Under the pieces are notes generated by a model. That model was not told the origin of the DNA and searched no databases. It saw only the letters and a program-made list of their open reading frames with translations. A DNA stretch of 5,070 nucleotides from Thermoplasmata archaeon (GTDB taxonomy: Archaea > Thermoplasmatota > Thermoplasmata > UBA184). Both the position numbers and the translations under genes were made by a program. Every line of letters begins with the position of its first letter. Within the stretch, counting starts at the first letter, position 1. Location: the NCBI GenBank assembly GCA_030039915.1, contig JASHUP010000055.1, forward strand, positions 1-5,070, given 5' to 3'. Below, one piece after another: positions 1 through 5,070 of the stretch.

Positions 1-60
1 GCGGGCCCCGGCCTCGGGCGGGGGGTAGTCGCGGAATCCGCGCAGCGCATCGAACGGCAT
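1..60 (-). CDS. hisS: Histidyl-tRNA synthetase, N-terminal 20 codons only (partial)
   Basis: Seen: an ATG at 60-58 opens a frame that runs without a stop to the window edge and encodes MPFDALRGFRDYPPPEAGAR. Known: class II histidyl-tRNA synthetases start with a short lead-in followed by an RG-T/F-R/K-D-(F/Y)-x-P-E/P signature that begins the catalytic domain, and RGFRDYPP at residues 7-14 fits it. The enzyme charges tRNA-His with histidine in the cytosol. The start is supported by a TATA-like box about 26 bases upstream and by a GGAGG ten bases upstream. The gene lies 40 bases after the zinc-ribbon gene on the same strand. Twenty residues are too few to be certain; a HisZ-like paralogue, which shares the fold and N-terminus, is the main alternative. 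Confidence 0.6.
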   Translation of the reverse strand, partial: MPFDALRGFRDYPPPEAGAR

Positions 61-70
61 ACCCTTGCGA

Positions 71-75
71 CCTCC
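71..75 (-). promoter_or_regulatory. Shine-Dalgarno-like GGAGG before hisS
   Basis: On the minus strand GGAGG lies ten bases before the ATG at 60. This is slightly long for an archaeal Shine-Dalgarno spacer, but it is the only purine-rich match in the 40-base gap. It would be used only if the transcript starts further upstream, for example by read-through from the zinc-ribbon gene, because the TATA-like box at 83-90 predicts a start site at about the ATG itself. Confidence 0.4.
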
Positions 76-82
76 GACCGGC

Positions 83-90
83 TAATTAAA
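83..90 (-). promoter_or_regulatory. TATA-like box for hisS
   Basis: The minus strand reads TTTAATTA here, preceded by a purine-rich GATAGAGA that could act as a TFB-recognition element. It is the clearest A/T cluster in an otherwise very GC-rich neighbourhood and sits between the stop of the zinc-ribbon gene and the hisS start. Its centre is about 26 bases from the A of the ATG, the spacing at which archaeal transcription starts at or next to the start codon, giving a leaderless mRNA. It suggests hisS has its own promoter. Confidence 0.5.
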
Positions 91-100
91 TCTCTATCGA

Positions 101-1219
101 CTAGGCCGACGGGTTCGGAGAGCGCAACTCAGGAACGAGGACCCCGGTGCCCCCGTCCCCCGGGGTGAGCGGAGCAACGCTCTCCGAGAACGCCCGAAGC
201 CGCCGGTAGGCGAGCACGACCCCGACGAAATTGCGCTGACGAAGCTCAACCGCCACGTCGCGAAGGTCGCCGACCGCGGGAGCGATGTCGCCTCCGGCGT
301 TCCGCGCGTCGTTGAGGCGGTCGCGGACGCGCCGCAGGTCCTCGAAGAACCGCGGTTCGAGCAGGGTCCAGAGCGCGACGGCCGCCCGCGCGAGCAGCTT
401 CTCCGCGTCCGCGCGACGACCTCGAGAGAGGAACTTGCGCCCTTCCTCGAGCGGTCCCTCGGCCGGCGACGGGTCACCGCCGAGTTCGCGGATCGTCTGG
501 ACCAGGAGGTCACACTCGGTCACGAGGATCCGACCGACCTCCCACTCCTCCTCGACGCGCACGAGCTCGTCTCGCACGTGGAGCAGGCGACGCAGCGCCC
601 CCGCGAGGTCCCCGAGCCGGATCGACTCGCGGATCGCGTCGAGCTCCACGTCCGCGCTCGGGGTGGGCACGAGTTGGGCGACCTCGTTGCGTTCGGCCAG
701 CGTCGACTCGAACTCCTCGGCGAGGCTGCTCACGAGGTGGACGAACATGTCGCGCGCGAGCACGTCGAGCGATGCGTGGTCGCCCGAAACGGATGCGGCC
801 TTCGCGCGCGCTTCGAAGTCCGTGAAGTCGCCCCCCAACCGCCGACCGAGCTCGAAGTATTCCTGGACCCGCCGGCGCAATTGGGCGTCCGTGTTCGCCG
901 TCGGGAGCTTGGGAAGGTCGCGAAGCGGGGCGATCGCCTTCGCTTCCCGCGGACGCGCGGGGGGTGGGACGGAACGGGGTCTCAGGGGGCTCGGCCGGCT
1001 GAGCAGACCTTGGGTCGCGGTCTCCACGGCCGGCTGCGGCTTCGTGAGGTCGATGGTGGAGAGGAGTTCGCCGATCGTTCGGACGTAGGCGGGGTCGTTC
1101 CCCGAGGTCGATCCCGCGGCCTCCCCGACGGCTTGGAACAGCGTCACGGCAAGGTGGCAGCCGGGGCATTCGGGCGCCTCGGGCGCGACCTCGGACCCGC
1201 ACGCCGGACACTTCGGCAT
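101..1219 (-). CDS. Zinc-ribbon protein with about four tandem helical repeats, function unknown
   Basis: I do not recognise this 372-residue protein. Residues 4-21 form a short zinc ribbon with Cys4, Cys7, Cys18 and Cys21 (C-x2-C-x10-C-x2-C, CPACG and CPGC knuckles). Residues 59-110 are a Pro/Arg-rich linker. Residues about 117-350 are predicted helical and seem to hold four degenerate units of about 60 residues: GGD occurs at 129-131, 247-249 and 309-311, and a weaker SAD at 188-190 fills the gap at the same period. Each unit continues with two amphipathic, Arg/Leu/Ala-rich helices. There is no signal peptide or membrane segment, so a cytosolic adaptor or nucleic-acid/protein-binding role is possible, but that is inference. 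The start is set by the zinc ribbon at the very N-terminus. No Shine-Dalgarno is visible. It follows tiaS by 171 bases and precedes hisS by 40. Confidence 0.85.
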   Translation of the reverse strand: MPKCPACGSEVAPEAPECPGCHLAVTLFQAVGEAAGSTSGNDPAYVRTIGELLSTIDLTKPQPAVETATQGLLSRPSPLRPRSVPPPARPREAKAIAPLRDLPKLPTANTDAQLRRRVQEYFELGRRLGGDFTDFEARAKAASVSGDHASLDVLARDMFVHLVSSLAEEFESTLAERNEVAQLVPTPSADVELDAIRESIRLGDLAGALRRLLHVRDELVRVEEEWEVGRILVTECDLLVQTIRELGGDPSPAEGPLEEGRKFLSRGRRADAEKLLARAAVALWTLLEPRFFEDLRRVRDRLNDARNAGGDIAPAVGDLRDVAVELRQRNFVGVVLAYRRLRAFSESVAPLTPGDGGTGVLVPELRSPNPSA

Positions 1220-1252
1220 GGCCGGGAGTTAACGCCTCGTTGGGCCCGTCCC

Positions 1253-1307
1253 GCCCTCTGTCGGTCCGCACCGTCCTCGAAACGAACCCCGAGGCATGCC
1301 CTCTGTC
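1253..1307. repeat. 10-bp direct repeat GCCCTCTGTC, two copies
   Basis: GCCCTCTGTC occurs at 1253-1262 and again at 1298-1307, with start points 45 bp apart, both in the leader region of the zinc-ribbon gene. The flanks differ (GGTCCG after the first copy, CGGACG after the second). It could be a pair of regulator sites or a chance match in GC-rich DNA; nothing else in the window decides between these. Confidence 0.35.
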
Positions 1308-1338
1308 CGGACGGCGGCGTCCATGGAGCCAGACCCAC

Positions 1339-1348
1339 TATGTTAACC
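1339..1348 (-). promoter_or_regulatory. Possible TATA-like element upstream of the zinc-ribbon gene
   Basis: The minus strand reads GGTTAACATA, part of the only A/T-richer patch between tiaS and the zinc-ribbon gene; a second candidate, CTTTTGAA, lies just upstream at 1365-1358. Either would place the transcript start at roughly 1315-1340, giving a 5' leader of about 100 bases that contains the direct repeat and a small inverted repeat. Neither matches the archaeal TATA consensus well, so read-through from tiaS remains possible. Confidence 0.2.
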
Positions 1349-1390
1349 GTGGTTCGGTTCAAAAGCTCTCGGTCGCGCCGGAATGGCTGG

Positions 1391-2710
1391 TTACGGCTCG
1401 GCCTCGAGCGGGGCGAGATGCCGGCGAGCGGAGGGGGTAGGGTGGTAGGTTCCCGGAGCGATGGAGCGACGGGCTGGAAGCGGAGTCGCCTTCTCGGGAG
1501 GGAATCGACGGTGGCACCCCGGACAGCGAAACCCCCGGACCGCCCCGAGCGACCGCGTGCGCCGAGAGCAGTACGGACACATGGGCGCGGTCCGCTCGAC
1601 GGGACGGATCGCGAGCGAGAGGACGCGCAAGCCTTCGACCTTCAGCGTCGGACCGGAATCCCGGCTCCCCCAGACCTCCACGCGGTCGCCCGGAAGGAGT
1701 GCCCCGACGATTCGCGGGAGGGTCTTCGTCGGCTCGAACGCGATTGCCTCGAGCCCCGACCCCTCGGGGTCGACGAGCCGGACCCGGGCGTGACCTCCTC
1801 GAAGGACCTCCGGTTCCGCCGCCACCACGCCTCGAACGCGACCCGACAGGAACGGTCCGAGCTCTCGCGCGCTGCGCCGCACCAGATGGTCGCCGGTTCC
1901 CTGGTTCGTCCGATAGAGAACCCATCGGTCGACCGGCTCCGAGACCACGTGGGCGAAGGCACCCAGGGGAGAGCGCGGATCGGTCCCGCGGAGACCGAAG
2001 AGGATCGGGCAGGGGGTGTGAGGGGTCACGAGAAGACGCCGGGTCCTCGGGTCGTGCGAGAGGAACAATCGAGGGAACCGCCGAGCGACGCGGCGCACGG
2101 ATGCGGGGTCCACGTTCCGGGTCGACTGTTCTCGAGCCAGCGGACGATAGGCGATGAGCTCCCACGTCGCCCGTCGTCCGGGCCACGCGATCGCGGCCGT
2201 CGCCCCAACGATCCCCCGCCCATCGCCCTCCGCCCGGACCACGGCTCCGACCGACTCGAGAAAGCGGCGAGTCTCGTCGACGGAAACGACCTCTCGCACC
2301 GCCTGGTAATAGCGACGGGGCGGTAGTCGACGCGAGACGGCGACCAGCGCGGGATCGGTCCCCGCTTCCCCGGACCGAGATGCGGCTCGGACGCGGTCCC
2401 ATGCCCGTTCGAGAAACCGCTCGGCCCGGGACTTCGGAAGCGCCGCCCCCTCGGAGAAGCCCCATAACGGCCGGCCCAGGGCCTCGCCGAGCCGGCGCCG
2501 ACGGCCCCGTCCCGCCCCGAACCGTGCCGCGAGCGCGGCGTTGCCCCGGGTCTTCCAGGGGATGTTGGGGTTCAGACGCACGAGCCGCGGCTCGCCGATG
2601 AGGTCGACTCCCTCCTCCCGGGCGAGGACGAGGAGTTCCGAGAGGACCCAGGTGGTGCAGCCACCCCGGGGACTGTCCGTATCGTCGATCCCCAGCCAGA
2701 TGGCCCTCAC
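1391..2710 (-). CDS. tiaS: tRNA(Ile2) 2-agmatinylcytidine (agmatidine) synthetase TiaS
   Basis: TiaS uses ATP and agmatine to convert C34 of tRNA-Ile(CAU) to agmatidine, so that the tRNA reads AUA and not AUG. The 439 residues match the family length of roughly 420-450. Visible family motifs include GIDDTDSPRGGCTTW at 7-21, where DDTD is the metal/ATP site and Thr19 aligns with the autophosphorylated Thr18 of the Archaeoglobus enzyme; LNPNIPWKTRGNAAL (46-60); GTDPALVAV (117-125); GRGIVGATAAIAW (165-177); TPHTPCPILFGLRG (229-242); and RWVLYRTNQGTGDHL (262-276). A basic OB-fold-like region follows (about 290-368), then a zinc ribbon with Cys378, Cys381, Cys396 and Cys399. I chose the GTG at 2710 because it gives MRAIWLGIDD, aligning with the known N-terminus; the frame is open further upstream but only as low-complexity Arg/Ser sequence overlapping korB. 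No upstream Shine-Dalgarno is visible. It lies 40 bases after korB and is probably co-transcribed with it. Confidence 0.95.
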   Translation of the reverse strand: MRAIWLGIDDTDSPRGGCTTWVLSELLVLAREEGVDLIGEPRLVRLNPNIPWKTRGNAALAARFGAGRGRRRRLGEALGRPLWGFSEGAALPKSRAERFLERAWDRVRAASRSGEAGTDPALVAVSRRLPPRRYYQAVREVVSVDETRRFLESVGAVVRAEGDGRGIVGATAAIAWPGRRATWELIAYRPLAREQSTRNVDPASVRRVARRFPRLFLSHDPRTRRLLVTPHTPCPILFGLRGTDPRSPLGAFAHVVSEPVDRWVLYRTNQGTGDHLVRRSARELGPFLSGRVRGVVAAEPEVLRGGHARVRLVDPEGSGLEAIAFEPTKTLPRIVGALLPGDRVEVWGSRDSGPTLKVEGLRVLSLAIRPVERTAPMCPYCSRRTRSLGAVRGFRCPGCHRRFPPEKATPLPARRSIAPGTYHPTPSARRHLAPLEAEP

Positions 2711-2735
2711 CTCGGCTGGGTCCGCGCCGCGGGCC

Positions 2736-2769
2736 GCCCGGCGAGCTCGCCTAGGCGAGCCCGGCGAGC
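2736..2769 (-). repeat. Stem-loop and repeat cluster at the korB stop codon
   Basis: A perfect 16-bp palindrome GCTCGCCTAGGCGAGC (2745-2760) is centred on the korB stop codon. In the minus-strand RNA it extends to a nine-pair stem with one G-U (2742-2763) and places UAG in a CUAG tetraloop. A second palindrome GGCGAGCTCGCC (2740-2751) overlaps it, and an 11-bp direct repeat GCCCGGCGAGC occurs at 2736-2746 and 2759-2769. No T-run follows, so it is not a standard archaeal terminator. Possible roles are an mRNA end or processing barrier between korB and tiaS. Confidence 0.6.
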
Positions 2770-3617
2770 AACTTCTGGTACGACGCGAGGTTCGGCTCGA
2801 GACCGATCTCCGAGCGCACCGGCCCGGGTCCATCGCCGACGAGCTTGACCTCGAGTCCGTCCTGGCCGGGCACCTTCGGGCGATGCATGACGCCGATCGG
2901 GATTCGTCCCGCTTCGGTGGTCTCGAGGCACAGGCGGAACATTGTCTTGCGGTCCGTCGGGTCGTACCCCTCGAGGGTTGCGACATCGACGACCTTCTCC
3001 CGCCAGAGTTTGTAGGTGTCGTTGTACGTGACGCACGGGGAGAGGTCTTCGACGAACGCGAATCCGCGACCCTCGCGGTTGAACCGGAGCGCCTCCGCCA
3101 GGATCGCCGTCATCCCCTTCGGGTCCCCCGAGAACGAGCGCGCGATGAAATTGGGCGCCGGAATCGAGAGCGCGGTGAGGATGGAGTGGAACGGCGGTTC
3201 GACGTTCCCCTCGAACCCGAGCTGGCTCGTCGGGGAGGCCTGCCCTTTCGTGAGCCCGTAGGTCTCGTTGTTCATCACGATGTACAGGATCGATGCGTTC
3301 TTCTTGAAGGCGTGAATGAAATGGCCCATCCCGATGGCGTACCCATCCCCGTCTCCGCCCGCCGCGACCACGGTGAGCGACGGGTTGGCAAGCTTCACTC
3401 CGACCGCCTGAGCGAGCAGGCGCCCGTGCAGCGCGTGGATCCCGTTGATCTCGAGGAAGTTGTGGATCGAGCCGGAACATCCGATCCCCCCCACGAGCAC
3501 GAGTTCGGAAGTCGAGATCTTCAACTCGGCGGCGGCTCGTTTCACGGCCGCCAGGACTCCGAAATCCCCGCAGCCCGGACACCAGATCGGTTGAACGGGC
3601 TTCGCCGACTGCACCAT
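2751..3617 (-). CDS. korB: 2-oxoacid:ferredoxin oxidoreductase, beta subunit
   Basis: This is the thiamine-diphosphate-binding subunit of a cytosolic enzyme that oxidatively decarboxylates 2-oxoacids with CoA and reduces ferredoxin. The 288 residues show WCPGCGDFG (12-20), GGIGCSGS (43-50), HALHGR (61-66), the TPP/Mg site GGDGDGYAIGMGH (87-99) with NNETYGLTKGQASPT (116-130), and SPCVT (193-197). Cys13, Cys16, Cys47 and Cys195 match the four cysteines that hold the single [4Fe-4S] cluster in the Sulfolobus-type two-subunit enzyme. The ATG at 3617 is one base after the alpha stop and has a strong Shine-Dalgarno at 3633-3625, so the two subunits should be translationally coupled. The substrate (2-oxoglutarate, pyruvate or broad) cannot be read from the sequence; korB is used as the usual symbol. 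The C-terminus ends in a strong hairpin. Confidence 0.95.
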   Translation of the reverse strand: MVQSAKPVQPIWCPGCGDFGVLAAVKRAAAELKISTSELVLVGGIGCSGSIHNFLEINGIHALHGRLLAQAVGVKLANPSLTVVAAGGDGDGYAIGMGHFIHAFKKNASILYIVMNNETYGLTKGQASPTSQLGFEGNVEPPFHSILTALSIPAPNFIARSFSGDPKGMTAILAEALRFNREGRGFAFVEDLSPCVTYNDTYKLWREKVVDVATLEGYDPTDRKTMFRLCLETTEAGRIPIGVMHRPKVPGQDGLEVKLVGDGPGPVRSEIGLEPNLASYQKLLAGLA

Positions 3618-3618
3618 C

Positions 3619-5070
3619 CTAGGCCACCTCCTTCATCGCGGAGAGAATCTGCGGTGCTCGGAACGAGAACCCATCGTACTTGAGGATGGGGCGCAGCTTG
3701 GCGTGATGCCACGGCATCGTCTCGCGAAGGAGTCGAGAGAACTGCCCCGTGTAGTTGTGTTCCACCACGTAGGCGACGTCGACGTCCTTCAGGAACGGGT
3801 CGATCTCGTGCACCGGCACGGGATAGAGGGTACGCGCCTGCAGATACCTCGTGGAGGTCCCTCGGTGCTGGAGGAGGCTCTGGGCCTCGAGGATCGGCCC
3901 GGACGTGCTGCCGAACCCGATGAGGCCCACCTTCGCATCCGGCGGCCCGAAGAAGCGAGCGGCCGGAAGCTCCTCTCTCGCCTTTTCCATCTTTTCCATT
4001 CGCTTATGCATCATCCGATGGCGATTGGCCGGATTCACCGAGACGTGGCCCCACTCGTCATGCTCGTTGCCCGTCACCTCGGCCCAGACCCCCGGCGTTC
4101 CCGGCGGGGCGTAGGGACTGACGCCGTCCGCTGACTGCTCGTAGACCTTGTACTGCGTCAACTGGGCGACCGCTTCCGGGGAGAGGCGCTTTCCGCGGTC
4201 GATGTGGACCTTCGAGAGGTCGAACCGGGCACTGGTCGTCGTGTTCTGACAGAGCGCCTGGTCGAGCAGCAGGATCACGGGAAGCCGCCACCGCTCCGCC
4301 AGATTGAGGGCCTGCACCGTGAGGTCGAAGCAGTCGACCGGGTCCGCCGGGGCCAGGATGAACCGGGGGTACTCGCCGTGACCCAGGTTCGCGAGGTGGG
4401 AGAGGTCCGACTGCTCGTGCCGCGTCGGTTGCCCCGTCGAAGGGCCCACGCGCTGACAATCGGCCACGACGACCGGGATCTCGGCCGTGCCGGCTTGACC
4501 GATTCCCTCGGTCATCAGCGAGAGGCCCGGTCCGCTCGTGGAGGTCATCGCGCGGGCGCCGGCATAGGCCGCCCCGATCACCATGTTGATCGCGGCGAGC
4601 TCGTCTTCGGCCTGACGTACGACGCCGCCGAAGGGGGGCAGGTACCGCTGGAGATACTCCATGACCTCGGTGGCGGGCGTAATCGGGTAACCGGCGAAGA
4701 ACCGCCCGCCGCCGACCACGAACCCCAGCGCGACCGCTTGGTTACCGGTCGTGAGGATGAGGTCGTGGGCGTCGCCGCTCGGGATCGTGAACCGATTCTC
4801 GACTCCCGGCACCGAGAGCGCCGCCTTTCGGCCGATTTCGAGCGCCTTGAGGTTCTTCTCAAGGGCCTCGCCGCCGCGTCGCTTGAATCGATCTTCGATT
4901 ACGGCGCGGGTTTGCACGGGGTCGAACGAGAGGAGGACGGAAAGCGCGCCGTAGGCCGCGGTGTTCTTGTAGATCGGCTGGCCGAGCGGGCCGCCGACCA
5001 ACGTCGCGAACGGAAAGCCCGCCGAATGAGGGTCGGCGATGTGGAAGGTCGTGGAGTCGTAGATCACGAA
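3619..5070 (-). CDS. korA: 2-oxoacid:ferredoxin oxidoreductase, alpha subunit (fused gamma-alpha), N-terminus missing
   Basis: This is the partner of the beta subunit just downstream. The frame is open through the right window edge, so only the last 483 residues are visible. Numbering from the GTG codon at 5067 (the second codon in the window), the first 80 or so residues are the end of the gamma domain (GQPIYKNTAAYGAL at 29-42, then the helix leading to EKNLKALEIGRKAA). The alpha pyrimidine-binding domain starts near 104, with the hallmark YPITPATEV at 127-135, RQAEDELAAINMVIGAAYAG (151-170), TSTSGPGLSLMTEG (175-188) and GPSTGQPTRHEQSDL (208-222). A TGNEHDEWGH stretch (332-341) and the C-terminal domain (about 377-482, with VEHNYTGQ at 435-442) are typical. 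Complete fused alpha subunits are about 600 residues, so roughly 120-150 are off-window. No separate gamma or delta gene is visible, which fits the two-subunit type. The GTG at 5067 is internal, not the start. Confidence 0.95.
   Translation of the reverse strand, partial: FVIYDSTTFHIADPHSAGFPFATLVGGPLGQPIYKNTAAYGALSVLLSFDPVQTRAVIEDRFKRRGGEALEKNLKALEIGRKAALSVPGVENRFTIPSGDAHDLILTTGNQAVALGFVVGGGRFFAGYPITPATEVMEYLQRYLPPFGGVVRQAEDELAAINMVIGAAYAGARAMTSTSGPGLSLMTEGIGQAGTAEIPVVVADCQRVGPSTGQPTRHEQSDLSHLANLGHGEYPRFILAPADPVDCFDLTVQALNLAERWRLPVILLLDQALCQNTTTSARFDLSKVHIDRGKRLSPEAVAQLTQYKVYEQSADGVSPYAPPGTPGVWAEVTGNEHDEWGHVSVNPANRHRMMHKRMEKMEKAREELPAARFFGPPDAKVGLIGFGSTSGPILEAQSLLQHRGTSTRYLQARTLYPVPVHEIDPFLKDVDVAYVVEHNYTGQFSRLLRETMPWHHAKLRPILKYDGFSFRAPQILSAMKEVA
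3625..3633 (-). promoter_or_regulatory. Strong Shine-Dalgarno for korB inside the korA 3' end
   Basis: The minus strand reads AAGGAGGTG, an essentially full match to the anti-Shine-Dalgarno of 16S rRNA, seven bases before the korB ATG. It is written within the last codons of korA (MKEVA, stop), and the korA TAG and the korB ATG are separated by a single base. This arrangement favours re-initiation and equal output of the two subunits. Confidence 0.9.

Larger units (their letters stand above)
1220..1390. other. Intergenic stretch between tiaS and the zinc-ribbon gene
   Basis: This 171-base gap is the longest non-coding stretch in the window. It contains an A/T-richer patch at 1339-1366, a 10-bp direct repeat (1253-1262 and 1298-1307), a small GC-rich inverted repeat (1309-1322, arms GGACG and CGTCC) next to the palindrome GTCCGGAC (1305-1312), and two GTTAAC sites (1228-1233 and 1342-1347). 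A 31-codon minus-strand open frame (1324-1229) ends nine bases before the zinc-ribbon ATG, with weak coding character. I find no tRNA, no poly-T terminator of note (only a T4 run on the minus strand at 1364-1361) and no conserved gene. Confidence 0.6.

Noticed and set aside
1144..1362. 72-codon minus-strand frame covering the intergenic gap
   Set aside because: It overlaps the zinc-ribbon coding start in another phase, is Arg/Pro-rich and has no supporting signal.
1335..1390. Possible tRNA gene suggested by GGTTCGGTTCAA
   Set aside because: The sequence resembles a T-loop only superficially; no flanking T-stem, anticodon arm or acceptor stem can be paired on either strand.
578..2326. Long plus-strand open frame of 582 codons running across the zinc-ribbon gene, the intergenic gap and most of tiaS
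   Set aside because: The product is Arg/Pro/Gly-rich low-complexity sequence with no motif, opposite two genes with clear family or domain features. Long antisense frames are expected in DNA this GC-rich.
1359..2465. Minus-strand frame of 368 codons overlapping tiaS in another phase
   Set aside because: It is Arg/Ser/Gly/Pro-rich with no domain, whereas the neighbouring phase carries all TiaS motifs end to end.
2736..2769. Intrinsic transcription terminator after korB
   Set aside because: The hairpin is strong but no T-run follows on the minus strand, and archaeal intrinsic termination depends on T-rich tracts. Kept only as a stem-loop of unknown role.
2711..2986. N-terminal extension of tiaS up to an upstream start at 2986
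   Set aside because: The extra 92 residues are Arg/Ser/Cys-rich low-complexity sequence lying over the korB coding region, and TiaS proteins begin within a few residues of the GIDDTD motif.
2707..3582. Minus-strand frame of 291 codons in a second phase within korB
   Set aside because: It is out of phase with the TPP and cluster motifs of korB; composition is Arg/Gly-rich and no domain is visible.
2541..3683. Plus-strand open frame of 380 codons opposite korB
   Set aside because: It is a shadow of the minus-strand korB and tiaS 5' regions; no recognisable motif and biased composition.

Overview
The window reads as a piece of a GC-rich archaeal chromosome with all recognisable genes on the minus strand. 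The archaeal call rests mainly on an intact tRNA(Ile2) agmatidine synthase (TiaS), an enzyme confined to archaea. It is supported by the two-subunit 2-oxoacid:ferredoxin oxidoreductase and by a TATA-like box about 26 bases before a start codon. The high GC content and the style of the zinc-ribbon/helical-repeat protein suggest a GC-rich Thermoplasmatota-like lineage, but that placement is inference and no search was possible.

Layout in the direction of transcription (right to left): (1) 5070-3619, the alpha subunit (fused gamma-alpha type) of a 2-oxoacid:ferredoxin oxidoreductase, cut at its N-terminus by the window edge. (2) 3617-2751, the beta subunit, starting one base after the alpha stop and carrying a textbook Shine-Dalgarno inside the alpha 3' end. 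(3) A GC-rich stem-loop that places the beta stop codon in its loop, flanked by repeats. (4) 2710-1391, tiaS with a GTG start. (5) A 171-base intergenic stretch with no clear gene. (6) 1219-101, an unrecognised 372-residue protein with an N-terminal zinc ribbon and about four degenerate 60-residue helical units. (7) 60-1, the first 20 codons of a gene that looks like histidyl-tRNA synthetase, preceded by a TATA-like box and a GGAGG.

Alpha and beta form one enzyme, which decarboxylates 2-oxoacids to acyl-CoA and reduces ferredoxin. TiaS makes agmatidine at C34 of tRNA-Ile(CAU) so that AUA is read as isoleucine, and the putative HisRS is also a translation gene, so metabolism and translation genes run together here. 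Initiation signals differ sharply: korB has a near-perfect Shine-Dalgarno, tiaS and the zinc-ribbon gene have none upstream, and hisS has both a leaderless-type promoter and a Shine-Dalgarno-like motif.

I see no mobile element, CRISPR array, tRNA/rRNA gene or obvious defence system. The items most worth a second look are the zinc-ribbon repeat protein and the stem-loop at the korB/tiaS junction.
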